In this document: one piece after another, positions 38,666 through 48,942 of the stretch
How the letters are laid out: every line of letters starts with the position of its first letter
How positions within the stretch are numbered: the first letter of the stretch is position 1
From: Sedimenticola hydrogenitrophicus
Lineage (GTDB): Bacteria; Pseudomonadota; Gammaproteobacteria; Chromatiales; Chromatiaceae
DNA length: 51,875 bases
Direction: 5' to 3'
NCBI RefSeq assembly: GCF_029017505.1
Contig: NZ_JAQGEI010000040.1
Span: 1-51,875 of the forward strand
The notes under the pieces: generated by a model
Seen by the model: only the letters and a program-made list of their open reading frames with translations
Database searches by the model: none
What the model was told of the DNA's origin: nothing
Position numbers and translations under genes: made by a program

Positions 38666-40560
38666 AAAAACAGAACAGCCATGCAGGGCCTCAAGTACGT
38701 AAAAAACAGAGCACCAATAAACTATTGCCGGCGCTGGGCGCTTTGTCATTAGGTGCGGGCCTACAGTCTGCCACACAGTTTTTTGCCCACTCCTTCGATT
38801 ATCAGGCGGTCCTGGGTGGTCATCTGTTCCATATCTATGCCCCCTGGTCAATTCTGGGGTGGGCGTCGAATTACTATACCCAGTACCCCGATGAGGTTAT
38901 GCGGGCGGCCGGCGTTGGCCTGGTGGTTGCTACCGCTGGCCTGTTGGGCGTAGCTGTTACAAAGATTGTTTACGCTAATTCGTCTCGGGCCGACGAGCAT
39001 CTGCACGGATCGGCACGGTGGGCCAAGAAAAAGGATATTCAGGCGGCTGGATTGTTACCCCGTCCACGCAAGCTGCTCGATGTGGTCACAGCCAAGGAAG
39101 CCCCTACCCAGACCGGCGTGTACGTGGGCGGCTGGGAAGATGAGGACGGTAGTTTTTACTATTTGCGGCACTCTGGCCCAGAGCACGTATTGACCTATGC
39201 GCCCACCAGGTCCGGTAAGGGTGTTGGCCTGGTGGTACCTACCCTCCTGTCTTGGCCGTCGAGTTGTGTTATTACCGATCTAAAGGGCGAACTGTGGGCG
39301 CTGACCTCGGGCTGGCGGAAGCTGCATGCCGGCAACAAGGTCTTGCGGTTTGAGCCGGCATCATTGAGTGGCTGTATACGATGGAACCCCCTGGATGAAA
39401 TTCGTGTAGGAACAGAATACGAGGTTGGCGACGTGCAAAACATGGCGACTCTGATTGTTGATCCGGATGGCAAGGGCATGGAGTCGCACTGGCAAAAAAC
39501 GGCGTTCGCGCTCCTGGTCGGCGTGATTCTGCACGCACTCTATAAGGCTCGCAACGAAGGTGCGGCGGCTACTTTGCCTGCTGTAGACGCCATGCTGGCA
39601 GACCCTAACCGTGATATTGCCGAACTGTGGATGGAAATGACCACCTACGGTCATGTTGACGGGAGTAATCATCCGGTGATCGGCTCTGCCGCAAGAGATA
39701 TGCTGGATCGTCCGGAGGAAGAGGCTGGATCGGTACTGTCTACCGCGAAATCCTATCTCTCGCTCTACAGAGATCCAGTTGTAGCCCGGAATGTCAGTGA
39801 GTCCGAGTTTCGCATCAAGGACCTGATGAATTATGGTGACCCTGTAAGTCTGTACATCGTCACTCAGCCGAATGATAAAGCGAGACTGCGGCCCCTGGTG
39901 CGAGTCATGGTTAACATGATAGTTCGGCTGCTGGCCGATAAAATGGATTTTGAGAACGGCCGGCCCAAGGCGCATTACAAACACCGCATGTTGATGATGC
40001 TGGACGAGTTCCCCAGCTTGGGCAAGCTGGAGATCCTGCAAGAGTCCCTGGCATTTGTCGCCGGTTACGGCATCAAGTGTTACCTGATAGCTCAGGATAT
40101 TAACCAGCTCAAATCTCGTGAAACAGGCTATGGTCACGACGAAACCGTAACCTCCAACTGTCACGTACAAAACGCCTACCCGCCCAACCGGGTAGAGACG
40201 GCCGAACATTTGTCTCGCCTGACTGGGCAGACCACGGTGGTAACGGAGCGGGTGACGACCAGCGGCCGGCGCACGTCTGCCATGCACGGCCATGTCTCCC
40301 GCACCTTCCAGGAGGTGCAGAGGCCGCTTCTGACGCCTGATGAGTGTCTACGCATGCCCGGCCCGACCAAGACGGCCACGGGCGAGATTGAGCAACCAGG
40401 TGACATGGTTATTTATGTCGCCGGCTATCCCGCCATCTATGGCAAGCAGCCGCTCTATTTTAAAGACCCGATCTTCCAGGCTCGCGCCTCAATCTCCGCT
40501 CCACGGTCAAGTGATGTGTTGCGGCGGGTTCCGGTGGAATCTGAGGCCATTGCCCTGTGA
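38662..40560 (+). CDS. traG: TraG coupling protein (VirD4 type)
   Basis: A 632-residue ATPase linking relaxosome and channel. Two N-terminal membrane regions lie around residues 22-62 and 82-102; Walker A is APTRSGKGVGLVVPTLLSWP (Lys186); Walker B is MLMMLDEFPSLGKLE; then IAQDINQLKSRETGYG. Length and motifs match RK2 TraG. The stop overlaps the traF GTG. Confidence 0.97.
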   Translation: MKKQNSHAGPQVRKKQSTNKLLPALGALSLGAGLQSATQFFAHSFDYQAVLGGHLFHIYAPWSILGWASNYYTQYPDEVMRAAGVGLVVATAGLLGVAVTKIVYANSSRADEHLHGSARWAKKKDIQAAGLLPRPRKLLDVVTAKEAPTQTGVYVGGWEDEDGSFYYLRHSGPEHVLTYAPTRSGKGVGLVVPTLLSWPSSCVITDLKGELWALTSGWRKLHAGNKVLRFEPASLSGCIRWNPLDEIRVGTEYEVGDVQNMATLIVDPDGKGMESHWQKTAFALLVGVILHALYKARNEGAAATLPAVDAMLADPNRDIAELWMEMTTYGHVDGSNHPVIGSAARDMLDRPEEEAGSVLSTAKSYLSLYRDPVVARNVSESEFRIKDLMNYGDPVSLYIVTQPNDKARLRPLVRVMVNMIVRLLADKMDFENGRPKAHYKHRMLMMLDEFPSLGKLEILQESLAFVAGYGIKCYLIAQDINQLKSRETGYGHDETVTSNCHVQNAYPPNRVETAEHLSRLTGQTTVVTERVTTSGRRTSAMHGHVSRTFQEVQRPLLTPDECLRMPGPTKTATGEIEQPGDMVIYVAGYPAIYGKQPLYFKDPIFQARASISAPRSSDVLRRVPVESEAIAL

Positions 40561-41081
40561 AGCGGCTTGCAAAGGTGGTGGCCGGGTCGGGTGTACTTGT
40601 CCTGTGCTTTGGCGCGTTGGCTTATGCGACTGGAGCCCGTATCAACACTACCCGCAGTATCCCCGTGGGCCTGTACTGGACGACCACTAAGCCCGTGGAG
40701 CGGGGAGCTTATGTGGTTGTCTGCCCACCTCAAAAAGAGGTTTTCGACGAGGCTGTCCGGAGGGACTATCTCGGCGCGGGTATGTGCCCTGGTGACTACG
40801 GCTACATGATGAAGCGAATTTTAGCCGCTAAAGGTGACCTGGTATCCGTTGACTCTGATGGGGTTCAGGTAAACGGAAAGGTACTGCCCATGAGTATCCC
40901 CCTTGATGCAGATGGCGCCGGCCGTCCTATGCCGCATTTTCGTGTTGATCAGTACAGGTTGAGCGGGGATGAGTTTTTGCTGATGGGGGATGTAACAGCT
41001 AATTCATTTGATGGGCGTTATTACGGCTTGATCGGGCGTTCACAGATTGTATCTGTAATTCGTCCGGTTATTACATGGTAG
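40557..41081 (+). CDS. traF: TraF, pilin-cyclising peptidase
   Basis: A 174-residue S26-type protein starting with GTG 40557. An N-terminal membrane anchor (VVAGSGVLVLCFGALAYA) precedes Ser34 (TRSIPVGLYW), Lys86 (GYMMKRILAA) and Asp152 (NSFDGRYYG), each three positions before the RK2 catalytic Ser37, Lys89 and Asp155 as I recall them. It removes the last four residues of TrbC and closes the ring. A perfect KorB operator lies inside the gene. Confidence 0.95.
   Translation: MKRLAKVVAGSGVLVLCFGALAYATGARINTTRSIPVGLYWTTTKPVERGAYVVVCPPQKEVFDEAVRRDYLGAGMCPGDYGYMMKRILAAKGDLVSVDSDGVQVNGKVLPMSIPLDADGAGRPMPHFRVDQYRLSGDEFLLMGDVTANSFDGRYYGLIGRSQIVSVIRPVITW
40820..40832. promoter_or_regulatory. KorB operator inside traF
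   Basis: TTTAGCCGCTAAA, perfect, in the codons just after catalytic Lys86 (ILAAK). It lies mid-operon with no evident promoter beside it. Confidence 0.85.
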
Positions 41082-41092
41082 GAGTTCAAGGT

Positions 41093-43174
41093 ATGACAAG
41101 GTTGTTTATTGCTGAAAAGCCCTCTGTGGCCAAGGCTATCGCTGGAGAGCTGGGGGCGACGGGTAAGGGGGATGGTTATATAGAGTGTGGTGCTGACAAG
41201 GTGACGTGGTGTTTCGGCCATATGCTGGAACAGGCCGGGCCAGATGAGTACACGCCCGAGGACGTACCACGCAATGCCAATGGCCGTAAGGTCTGGCGGA
41301 TCGATGAGCTGCCAATTATACCGACCACCTGGTTGTTGCAACCCAAGCCCGATGCGAAAAAACAGCTGACGATCATCGGGAAACTTATCAAATCCGCCAG
41401 TGAAATCGTCAATGCTGGCGACCCCGACCGGGAAGGTCAATTGCTGGTCGATGAGGTTCTGGCGCATTTCAGGAACACTAAGCCAGTGCGCCGCTTTTGG
41501 GTGTCGTCTCAAGATTCGGTGACAGTCAAGCGCGGCCTTGCTGCGCTCAAGGACAACAGCGCCTATGCCGGCTGGGCTGACGCTGCCCGAGGCCGGGGCC
41601 GTGCCGACTGGCTCATTGGCATGAATCTGAGTCGTGCATTCACCCTACGGGCACAGCGTGGCGGATCACGGTCATTACTCACCGTGGGGCGGGTGCAAAC
41701 CCCGACGCTGGCCCTGGTGGTTGCCAGGGACCGCGAAATCGAGGCATTTAAGCCGATGCCGTATCACAAGATCCGGGCTGAAATAACCCATGCCGGCGGG
41801 ACGTTTATCACCGCGTGGAAAGCGAAGGAGGATCAAGCCGGCCTCGATTCCGAGGGCCGCCTGATCGATACCGCCGTTGCAGACGCCCTGGTGGCCGCTG
41901 TCACTGGCCAGGCCGGCAGCGTGGCCGAGTACAAGCAGGAGGCTAAGAAACAAAACCAACCGCTGGCGTTCGCCCTGTCTGACATAACGGCGCTGGCATC
42001 CAGCAAGTTCGGCTATAGCGCCGAGGACGTGCTGAATACCTGCCAGGCGCTCTATGAAACCCACAAGCTGACCTCGTACCCGCGTACCGACTGCGCCTAT
42101 CTGCCAGAGTCGCAGCACGCCGATGCGCCGCAGGTTCTTGAGGCTATCAAGCACGTCAACCCGGAGTTGGGCGGAATCGTGGACGGTGCGGATTCGCGCA
42201 TCAAGTCCAAGACCTGGAACGACTCGCAGATTACCGCGCACCATGGCATCGTCCCGACCATGCACAAGGGCAGCGTGGGTCGCCTCAGTGACATGGAGCG
42301 TAAAATTTACAACCTGATCGTTCGGGCCTACCTCGCGCAGTTCTACCCGCTGCACGAATACCTGAGCACCACGGTTGGCGTCGATGTTGCCGGCGAGAGG
42401 TTCGCCGCCACCGGCAAGGTTGTCACACGCAACGGCTGGCGTGATGTGTTCCAGGATACCGACGACGACACCGACAAGGATCAAGACGAAGGCGGCAACC
42501 AGACACTACCACCGATGGCCCAGGGCGATGGCGTGGCCTGCCTGCAGGCCACGCGGAAGGATGCCAAGACGAAAGCCCCGGCGCGTTTTACCGAGGGCAC
42601 GCTGATTCGGGCGATGGAGAACATCCACAAGTACGTCACCGAGCCGGAGTATAAGAAGATGCTGCGCGACGGCGACGGCATCGGCACGTCTGCAACCCGC
42701 GCCTCTATCATTTCCGAATTGAAGCGCCGCGAGTTCCTGGAAACCAAGGGCAAGCAGATCATCAGTTCGACCTTGGGCCGCAGCATGATCGACGTGTTGC
42801 CCGAAGTGGTGAAGAGCCCGGTATTGACTGCCCTTTACGAGCGCATGTTGAAAGGCATCGAGCAGGGGGCCGCCAGCCTGGAGGCCTTCATTACCAAACA
42901 AGAGGAGTTTATCCGTAGCCAGGTCGCTAAGGCGAATGATGGCGCAGTGACGATTGCCGGCGGTAAAGAGGCGGCCCCGGTGTCGTCTCTGCATAAGTGC
43001 ATGAGTTGTGGCAGTGGTCTATCGCGGAGGCCAAGCAGAAAGAAAGGACAGTTCTGGTGGGGATGCAGTAACTACCCTACCTGCAAGCAAACGTATCCAG
43101 ACCTGAAAGGCAGGCCGGACTATAGCAAGGGCCGTAACGGCTCTACCAGCGACAACAAGGAGAAGTCGGTATGA
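41093..43174 (+). CDS. traE: TraE, topoisomerase III-like protein
   Basis: A 693-residue type IA topoisomerase from ATG 41093 (GGAGTTCAAGGT upstream). Toprim: [14 protein letters not shown] and [15 protein letters not shown]; the catalytic Tyr lies in [13 protein letters not shown] (about residue 328); a C-terminal zinc-ribbon [17 protein letters not shown] ... [15 protein letters not shown]. In IncP-1 TraE is dispensable for transfer in E. coli. Confidence 0.96.
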   Translation: MTRLFIAEKPSVAKAIAGELGATGKGDGYIECGADKVTWCFGHMLEQAGPDEYTPEDVPRNANGRKVWRIDELPIIPTTWLLQPKPDAKKQLTIIGKLIKSASEIVNAGDPDREGQLLVDEVLAHFRNTKPVRRFWVSSQDSVTVKRGLAALKDNSAYAGWADAARGRGRADWLIGMNLSRAFTLRAQRGGSRSLLTVGRVQTPTLALVVARDREIEAFKPMPYHKIRAEITHAGGTFITAWKAKEDQAGLDSEGRLIDTAVADALVAAVTGQAGSVAEYKQEAKKQNQPLAFALSDITALASSKFGYSAEDVLNTCQALYETHKLTSYPRTDCAYLPESQHADAPQVLEAIKHVNPELGGIVDGADSRIKSKTWNDSQITAHHGIVPTMHKGSVGRLSDMERKIYNLIVRAYLAQFYPLHEYLSTTVGVDVAGERFAATGKVVTRNGWRDVFQDTDDDTDKDQDEGGNQTLPPMAQGDGVACLQATRKDAKTKAPARFTEGTLIRAMENIHKYVTEPEYKKMLRDGDGIGTSATRASIISELKRREFLETKGKQIISSTLGRSMIDVLPEVVKSPVLTALYERMLKGIEQGAASLEAFITKQEEFIRSQVAKANDGAVTIAGGKEAAPVSSLHKCMSCGSGLSRRPSRKKGQFWWGCSNYPTCKQTYPDLKGRPDYSKGRNGSTSDNKEKSV

Positions 43175-43395
43175 ATAGCAAAAAAGACACTGACGCGGTT
43201 AGCGTATTTGATGATGAGGCGAATGCAGCCGAAGCATTATATGAAAAATTGGCTGATGCCCAGACGCCGGGCTATGAAGCCGAGTTTGATCCGGAGGAAG
43301 CCGAGCGTGCCGGTGCGTTCGTGGAGGACGCATTGAGCGAGCAGGACGCTCAAGAGAGCACCGAGGATCTGCCCGAGCTTGGGGAGACGGAATGA
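43171..43395 (+). CDS. traD: TraD
   Basis: A 74-residue acidic protein ([42 protein letters not shown]), a TraD-like size and composition, between traE and traC with four-base overlaps on both sides. Role in IncP transfer is unknown. Confidence 0.82.
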   Translation: MNSKKDTDAVSVFDDEANAAEALYEKLADAQTPGYEAEFDPEEAERAGAFVEDALSEQDAQESTEDLPELGETE

Positions 43396-46300
43396 AACAG
43401 AAAAAACCGTTTCACGAAGTGGTCGCGGAGCGACTGATTGAACAACTAAAGGCGGGCACTGCTCCGTGGCAAAAGCCATGGGAGCCTGGTGCGGCCAGTA
43501 CATATCTACCGATTAACCCGACAACGGGTAAACGCTACAAGGGTATCAATGCGATGTTCCTGATGAGTCAGGGGCGTACAGATCCGCGCTGGATGACCTA
43601 TAAGCAGGCGGCTGTTGTAGACGCCCAGGTCCTGAAAGGCGAGAAGGGCACCCCTGTTCAATACTGGAAGTTTACTGAGGAACAGACAAAACGGGATGGC
43701 CATGGCAAGCCGGTGCTCGATGACAACGGCAAGCCTGTGAAGATTATCACCGAGCTGGAACGTCCCCGTGTGTTCTTCGCCACAGTGTTCAATGCTGAGC
43801 AAATCGAAGGTCTGCCGCCACTGGAAAGGAAGGAGCAACCAGAGCATCAATGGGATGCAGTAGAGCGTGCAGAGCATATTCTGAAGGCCTCTGGAGCAAT
43901 GATCACTCATGCGCCAAGTGACCGTGCGTTCTATCGACCCGTGAGCGATAGTATAACCTTGCCGGAACGCGGCCAGTTTCCTAGTGCGGATCGGTACTAT
44001 GCCACAGCGCTACATGAGCTGGGTCACTGGACCGGGCACCACTCCCGCCTGGATCGAGACCTTTCGCATCCGTTTGGTAGCCAAGGGTATGCCAAGGAAG
44101 AGCTGAGAGCGGAAATCGCCTCGATGATCCTGGGCGATGAATTGGGCATCGGCCATGATCCAGAGCAGCATGCGGCCTATGTCGGCTCCTGGATCAAGTC
44201 CCTGGAAGAGGACCCGCTGGAGATCTTCCGGGCTTCTGCAGATGCCGAGAAGATTCAAGGCTATGTGCTGGCGTTCGAGCACCAGCAGGTTCAGGAAAAC
44301 ACGCAGATACAGGAGAAGGAGATGGAGCTACCGATTTCGAACAAGGAGCAGCAGGAGCGGTTGTTGGCTGCTATGTCGGTCGAAGTATCGGCCAACCTGC
44401 AGGCTGTTTCTGATGCCCGTAGGCAGTTGTCGGCCGCCGAGATCGATGGAGTTCAATTTGAAAGCACCGCCAGTGAGCGGCTAGGTGTGGATCTGCCCAG
44501 TCGCTGGAATGGCGGCGTTCAGGTGCAGGGCAATGTATACGAAGAGGCCGAAGGCCTCGATGGGCCAGAGCGCCATATCGCCCCGGCTCATGTCATTGGC
44601 GTAGAACCTGAGTTTTGGGGAGTGTATGCGGAAACTGATGATGGTGCCCATCTATGGGTTGCCGACTTCGATAGCCAGGCACAGGCTGACGAACTGGCTG
44701 ATCGCATCGCTTTGATCGATGCACTGGCTGAGAGTAACGAAGATGAGCAGGCCGTTAAGTTGGCTCGTATTGTCGAGGAGCGTGTGAGCCGTGATCCGAA
44801 CAGCAGCGACGACGAGCTTAAAGCCGCTAAAGAAGCACGCAAAGATGCCGAGGCGACGGCCATGCTCAATAGTGACGCCCAGCAGCGCCGCATTACGGCC
44901 GCGCTCCTTGATGCCGATTTGCAGCGCCACATGGCCGAGTTTGAAAGCACCCAGCAGGGGCAGGAACAGGCTCATGTCGGCCAGGAGCAGAGGCCAAAGC
45001 GTGAATACATCGACGTGCCGTTCAAGGAGAAGGTCGAGGCCAAGGGTCTCGGAGCACGCTGGGACCGTCAGGAACGCTCCTGGTATGTTCCCCCGGGCGC
45101 GGATACTACCCCCTTCGCTAAATGGATGGGGAAAACACCCGAGGCCGGCCAGGCGCCAGAGATACAGCAAGCTGCCACTGCCGAGCGCCAATATCTGGCG
45201 GTGCCTTATGGAGAGCGCAAGGCGGCCAAGGCTGCGGGTGCCCAATGGGACAAGGTGGCGAAGTCCTGGTATGCCGGCCCAGGTGCTGACATGGAGCAGC
45301 TGCAACGCTGGCTGCCCGATAATGTGGCTGGGCAACAAGGGCCGGCCCTGTCGCCCAGGGAGGAATTCGCGGAGGCCCTGAGCTCCCTTGGCTGTGAAGT
45401 TAGCGGGGAACACCCGATCATGGACGGTAAAAAGCACAGAATCAGACTCGAAGACGACAAAAGTGGTGTTAAGCATGACTTCGGGGGTGGGTTCTATGTC
45501 GGTCACCTGGATGGCCACCCGGCCGGATACATCAAAAACAATCGGACGGGTCTCGATATGAAATGGAAATCCAAGGGCTATTCACTCGATCCCCAGGAGA
45601 AGGCCAAACTACAGGCTGAAGCGGCCGGGAAGCTGGCCGCCCGGGCGGCTGAACAAGAGCGGCTGCATGAGGCCACTGCACAACGGATCAGTAAACAAAC
45701 GGCTGGCCTAGTCGCGCCGGCCGAGCCTACCCCGTATATGCGGGAGAAGGGCATCCAGGTTCATGCCGGCGCTCTGACCGACAAGAGCAGGAAGACTACC
45801 TATATCCCCGCTACCGACGCCGCCGGGAAACAGTGGACAACGCAGTACATCCAGGCGAACGGCACTAAGCGGTTCGCCAAGGACAGCCGCAAGGAAGGAT
45901 GCTTTCACGCCGTTGGCGGCATCGAGGCGGTTGCGGCAGCTCCAGCACTGGTGATCGGCGAAGGGTACGCCACAGCTACCACGCTGGCCGAGGTCCTGGG
46001 GTATGGGACCGTTGCGGCGTTCGACGCCGGTAACCTGAAGGCGGTCGCGGTGGATCTGCACGAGAAATATCCCGATAAGCCCGTTATTGTGGTCGGTGAC
46101 GATGATCGCCAGCTGGTCTTGACGCAGGGAATCAATAGCGGAAAAGAGAAGGCGCAGGAGGCTGCTAAGGCGGTCGGCGGACAGGCTATCTTTCCGGTGT
46201 TCGCGCCAGGCGAAAATGAGTACCCGAAAGAGCTGGAACCCGTTACCCCTCAGAGTTACCGAAAACATGCGTTGGCCGCGAAGGCACTGGCAGACGCGGA

Positions 46301-46571
46301 GAAGGACCCGGAGCGGTTTAAGCTGATTGAAGGGGATCGGGGCAAGTTACAGAGCGATTTGCTCAGTGGGGCGCAGCTGGAGGCCTTAGCCAAGATGAAG
46401 CAGCACACCGATTTCAACGATCTGGCTAATAACAGTACGCTAGGGCGTGATGGGGTTGAACGCCAGGTAAGGGCTGCTGTGGGTCTGGCTATCGAGAAGG
46501 CTAAGCAAAAACAAGAGAAGAAACAGGTGCAATGTCAGGAGCAGAAGCCGCGAAGAACGGCGCGAATTTAA
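43392..46571 (+). CDS. traC: TraC DNA primase with ArdC-like N-terminus
   Basis: A 1059-residue protein. The N-terminal ~290 residues are an ArdC-type single-stranded-DNA-binding and metallopeptidase-like domain ([24 protein letters not shown] at 208-212). Two tandem ~45-residue modules ([20 protein letters not shown] and [23 protein letters not shown]5710-like) follow near 540-640. The C-terminal primase part has [19 protein letters not shown] (Glu857) and VVGDDDRQ, the Toprim residues. It primes the transferred strand in the recipient and is itself exported; the ArdC-like part may protect incoming DNA. Last gene of the Tra1 operon here; traB and traA do not follow. Confidence 0.96.
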   Translation: MKQKKPFHEVVAERLIEQLKAGTAPWQKPWEPGAASTYLPINPTTGKRYKGINAMFLMSQGRTDPRWMTYKQAAVVDAQVLKGEKGTPVQYWKFTEEQTKRDGHGKPVLDDNGKPVKIITELERPRVFFATVFNAEQIEGLPPLERKEQPEHQWDAVERAEHILKASGAMITHAPSDRAFYRPVSDSITLPERGQFPSADRYYATALHELGHWTGHHSRLDRDLSHPFGSQGYAKEELRAEIASMILGDELGIGHDPEQHAAYVGSWIKSLEEDPLEIFRASADAEKIQGYVLAFEHQQVQENTQIQEKEMELPISNKEQQERLLAAMSVEVSANLQAVSDARRQLSAAEIDGVQFESTASERLGVDLPSRWNGGVQVQGNVYEEAEGLDGPERHIAPAHVIGVEPEFWGVYAETDDGAHLWVADFDSQAQADELADRIALIDALAESNEDEQAVKLARIVEERVSRDPNSSDDELKAAKEARKDAEATAMLNSDAQQRRITAALLDADLQRHMAEFESTQQGQEQAHVGQEQRPKREYIDVPFKEKVEAKGLGARWDRQERSWYVPPGADTTPFAKWMGKTPEAGQAPEIQQAATAERQYLAVPYGERKAAKAAGAQWDKVAKSWYAGPGADMEQLQRWLPDNVAGQQGPALSPREEFAEALSSLGCEVSGEHPIMDGKKHRIRLEDDKSGVKHDFGGGFYVGHLDGHPAGYIKNNRTGLDMKWKSKGYSLDPQEKAKLQAEAAGKLAARAAEQERLHEATAQRISKQTAGLVAPAEPTPYMREKGIQVHAGALTDKSRKTTYIPATDAAGKQWTTQYIQANGTKRFAKDSRKEGCFHAVGGIEAVAAAPALVIGEGYATATTLAEVLGYGTVAAFDAGNLKAVAVDLHEKYPDKPVIVVGDDDRQLVLTQGINSGKEKAQEAAKAVGGQAIFPVFAPGENEYPKELEPVTPQSYRKHALAAKALADAEKDPERFKLIEGDRGKLQSDLLSGAQLEALAKMKQHTDFNDLANNSTLGRDGVERQVRAAVGLAIEKAKQKQEKKQVQCQEQKPRRTARI

Positions 46572-46599
46572 CCCCGATCTAGGCAGTAGGCTGATAACA

Positions 46600-46630
46600 A
46601 ACACCCCGCTAAGGCGGGGTGTTTTGGTTT
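46600..46630 (+). terminator. Terminator after traC
   Basis: AACACCCCGC / GCGGGGTGTT stem with a TAAG loop, followed by TTGGTTTGG. It closes the tra operon. Confidence 0.85.
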
Positions 46631-47687
46631 GGTTCGCGCTATTCAAAAGCAGCGAGATTTATCGGCTTGATGAGGTTAGTTCTTTATACTCCTTAACCAC
46701 CAACACAATCCGCGACCGTTGTTAGCAGAAAAAAGCACTTGCTATCCCATCTGCTTCTTTCTTCCGGTACGTTCGTGAAATTATTTCACCTAACCCCCTT
46801 TGTCTGGTAACCTGCTGAGCTATAAGTAATATCCGCTTGGCAGGATGTTGAATACCCCTCCAATCCAGTGTCACAGCCAAGTCAGATAGACTAAAAAAGC
46901 AGGATAATGCATAGAACAAAAGTCGCTTTTTACAAATAATGCGCGAGCAACATTTCTCCAGAAATGCGCGAGACGCATAATCAGCGGTTCTATGCAAATA
47001 GGCAAATAAATCAACAACTTACAGCATTTATTCGAGCGCTGCTCCGGAAAATAAAAGCAAGCGCAAAAAAGGAATAATCTGACGGAAGCCGCTGAAAAGG
47101 GAGACAGGGAGTGATGAATAAAAATGTTACCGTGAAGCCGCGTGCTCACGCAGTAAACGAGTTTACCGGATGAGCACGCGGCTTCACGGCAAGGAATCCC
47201 TCCCTATCAGGTGCCAATGGCCCAACAGCCGAGCCCACATCCTGTCCTCCCCTCGATGGCGTCTCCCCAAATACACGGCGTGCGAAGGGGAAGCGAGTCG
47301 GATGTATGAAAGGCCCAGCATAGAACCACCCGTTGAGATGGACCGATTGCTCCACTGCGTTCCGCAACGGCCACTCAACATTAATCGTTATGTTTGAAGA
47401 ATCGAGAGTCCTCGCCAGCCACATGCTGCGTAACTGGACCGGTCTCTCACGGCGGCCGCTGCAATACCGCCGTACTGCTTGGGAACCCTTCCGACACTGA
47501 AAAGTGGCCGTTGGGTAATCCCATCTCCGTGCGGTACCCACGGAGTAGGTGGCAAAGTGCTTGCCACCGTTGGAGGCAAAGAATCCGCCCGCGAAAGCCG
47601 ACGGCTCTTCGTACCCTCCAAAGAACGGCCACATTGTTTATGCGGTCGCTCAGGCCTGTTGCGGCTGCACATAGTTGGAATTATCCA
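46631..47687. other. 1.1-kb stretch without a supported gene
   Basis: After the tra terminator I find no recognisable coding region. It holds A+T-rich sequence to 47110, a 60-bp palindrome (47130-47189), then G+C-rich sequence with several small hairpins. Open frames of 162 codons (minus) and 132 codons (plus) overlap each other and carry no recognised motif. Confidence 0.6.
47130..47189. repeat. 60-bp near-perfect palindrome
   Basis: Outer 19-bp arms (CCGTGAAGCCGCGTGCTCA and complement) plus inner GTAAAC/GTTTAC arms around a two-base centre; only four positions per side fail to pair. It could extrude as a cruciform or mark two joined element ends. Confidence 0.95.
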
Positions 47688-47792
47688 ATGAAAGTGCAAA
47701 CTGCAATCAGGGTGAATGTTGATGTTGCGAAAGTCATTACTGCTCTAACAGGGTTTGTCTTGGCAATCGCATACATCATCCATTCTACCTAG
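47688..47792 (+). CDS. Small hydrophobic peptide
   Basis: A 34-residue peptide (MKVQTAIRVNVDVAKVITAL...YIIHST) with one membrane helix. The ribosome site is weak. It precedes a UUCG-loop hairpin and the first attC-like site, so it could be the last gene of the cassette before the recognised array. Not a family I know. Confidence 0.4.
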   Translation: MKVQTAIRVNVDVAKVITALTGFVLAIAYIIHST

Positions 47793-47798
47793 TGGTGA

Positions 47799-47818
47799 GG
47801 GGCGGCTTCGGCCGCCCC
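47799..47818 (+). terminator. UUCG-loop hairpin
   Basis: GGGGCGGC-TTCG-GCCGCCCC, a perfect 8-bp stem with no T tract; a terminator-like or RNA-stabilising element just after the small peptide gene. Confidence 0.55.
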
Positions 47819-47834
47819 GATCCCTGAACAATGG

Positions 47835-47923
47835 AACATAACATCGTCTTGAACCGGACGCGCCTAAGCGTCGCGGTTTGTTGTTGGGTTCATCGTGCGC
47901 GCCGGTTAAGGCGGCGTTAGCTT
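47835..47923 (+). other. attC: attC-like site 1 (probable)
   Basis: Starts ACATAAC and ends GGCGTTAGCT, the latter a good right-hand core site (GTTRRRY). The interior has partial symmetry (GAACCGGACGC...GCGTCGCGG and GAACC...GGGTTC), but the arms pair less well than in the other sites. Its position before the first array gene supports it. Confidence 0.6.
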
Positions 47924-47944
47924 TAAAAAAGGAGACTCAGTGCA

Positions 47945-48172
47945 ATGAAGCGAAATCCAATCACGTGGTTACCATCACAAATGCCAAGAATCGAAATCCT
48001 ACCTCTGATTGCAATGCTTGCCCTTCAAGGTTGTGGTCCTAATGCACAAGAAAAATATGGCTTCACTGATGCTCAATGGCTGTATTACGAGAAATGCAGA
48101 GGAAACCTACTCAAACTGGGAATCACACAAGGCATTGATGAAGGCTGCGCAATAGAGGCAAAGGCCGAATAG
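47945..48172 (+). CDS. Small lipoprotein, cassette gene
   Basis: A 75-residue protein with a lipobox-like segment LIAMLALQGCGPNAQ about residue 25-34 after a charged N-terminus, so probably a lipoprotein, though a start further in would be needed for a typical signal length. Strong AAAAAAGGAGAC upstream. The rest (YGFTDAQWLYYEKCRGNLLKLGITQGIDEGCAIEAKAE) is a small two-Cys domain. No family known. It directly follows attC-like site 1. Confidence 0.6.
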   Translation: MKRNPITWLPSQMPRIEILPLIAMLALQGCGPNAQEKYGFTDAQWLYYEKCRGNLLKLGITQGIDEGCAIEAKAE

Positions 48173-48210
48173 TATCTGCCTCGTATAAAAACGGCTTCGA
48201 GAGAGAAATT

Positions 48211-48486
48211 ATGATTGCGCACGAAAAAGAATATATTTCATATATTACACAGAGAGGCGTTGGTTCAAACGATAAAGTAGCAGATTCTGTGCGGTCGTAT
48301 GTGTCGTATCTGAACAGCGTTCAGAAGCACCTAGGTGTTGAGATTGGACCGAAATCGTTGAGCTGCGCGTCAGATATCGAGCGATTGTCAAGAATGCTAT
48401 CTGGAAAAGTGTCAGATAAAACGATTGGAAACTATGTATCTGCAATGAAGCAGTACGTATCTATGGTTAATGAGCGATCGTTGTAG
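48211..48486 (+). CDS. Hypothetical cassette protein (possible nuclease N-terminal fragment)
   Basis: A 91-residue helical protein: SYITQRGVGSNDKVADSVRSYVSYLNSV and ERLSRMLSGKVSDKTIGNYVSAMKQYVSMV. This repeat of helical 'S-Y-v-S-Y-L' and 'K-T-I-x-N-Y-x-S-A-M-x-x-Y' resembles the N-terminal part of some HNH-type restriction proteins and the SAM-like domain of recombinases; the match is from memory and weak. No catalytic domain follows, so it is either a stand-alone helical domain or a truncated gene. Confidence 0.5.
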   Translation: MIAHEKEYISYITQRGVGSNDKVADSVRSYVSYLNSVQKHLGVEIGPKSLSCASDIERLSRMLSGKVSDKTIGNYVSAMKQYVSMVNERSL

Positions 48487-48540
48487 CGTGGGAAAAGCAC
48501 AGTGTCCCTGCATTCATATTTAATAAATAATGGAGTTTAA

Positions 48541-48843
48541 GTGTCAAAATTAAAAATCATATTTCTTCTACTGTCTTTCGCTTTACTCACTGCTTGCTCG
48601 GAAGGTCCTGGTCCGCTCGAAGGATCATGGAAAATGAGTGGTTTGATACCATTAACTGTAACCTATCGTGATGGTGAAGAAGAAAGTATGGGGTTAATTA
48701 GTAAAGTAACTTACACGCATGAAGGCAATGATGTTCTGGTCACATATGTTGATGGCCTTGCAAAAGGCACGACAATGAGAGTTAGCATCACGGGCCCTAA
48801 TACTGCCGTTACAGGTATGGGCAAATTAACTAGAATAAAATAA
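48541..48843 (+). CDS. Small lipoprotein, cassette gene
   Basis: A 100-residue lipoprotein starting with GTG: KIIFLLLSFALLTACSEG is a signal II peptide with lipobox LTAC. The mature part (GSWKMSGLIPLTVTYRDG, KVTYTHEGNDVLVTYVDG) alternates like a small beta-barrel. Function unknown. It is the last gene before attC site 2. GGAGTTTAA lies just upstream. Confidence 0.7.
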   Translation: MSKLKIIFLLLSFALLTACSEGPGPLEGSWKMSGLIPLTVTYRDGEEESMGLISKVTYTHEGNDVLVTYVDGLAKGTTMRVSITGPNTAVTGMGKLTRIK

Positions 48844-48848
48844 TGAAA

Positions 48849-48934
48849 TATAACAAGGCAATTTCACTCGGACGTCAAAAAGCATCGCTCGTACCTCGCA
48901 ATGCTTTTCTCCTCCGGTGAATTGCAGCGTTAGA
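48849..48934 (+). other. attC: attC site 2
   Basis: Left TATAACAAGGCAATTTCACTCGG and right CCGGTGAATTGCAGCGTTAG pair with the expected bulges (CAATT, CAC, CGG), with GCGTTAG as right core site. A clear integron recombination site. Confidence 0.88.
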
Positions 48935-48942
48935 GATATTTC

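Noticed and set aside
44816-44834. KorB-like site in traC (TTAAAGCCGCTAAA)
   Set aside because: One arm does not match the TTTAGC half-site, so I do not count it as an operator.
47146-47634. 162-codon open frame on the minus strand after the palindrome
   Set aside because: It has no recognised motif, overlaps a 132-codon plus-strand frame and begins inside G+C-rich hairpin sequence. It may be a fragment, but I cannot support it as a gene.
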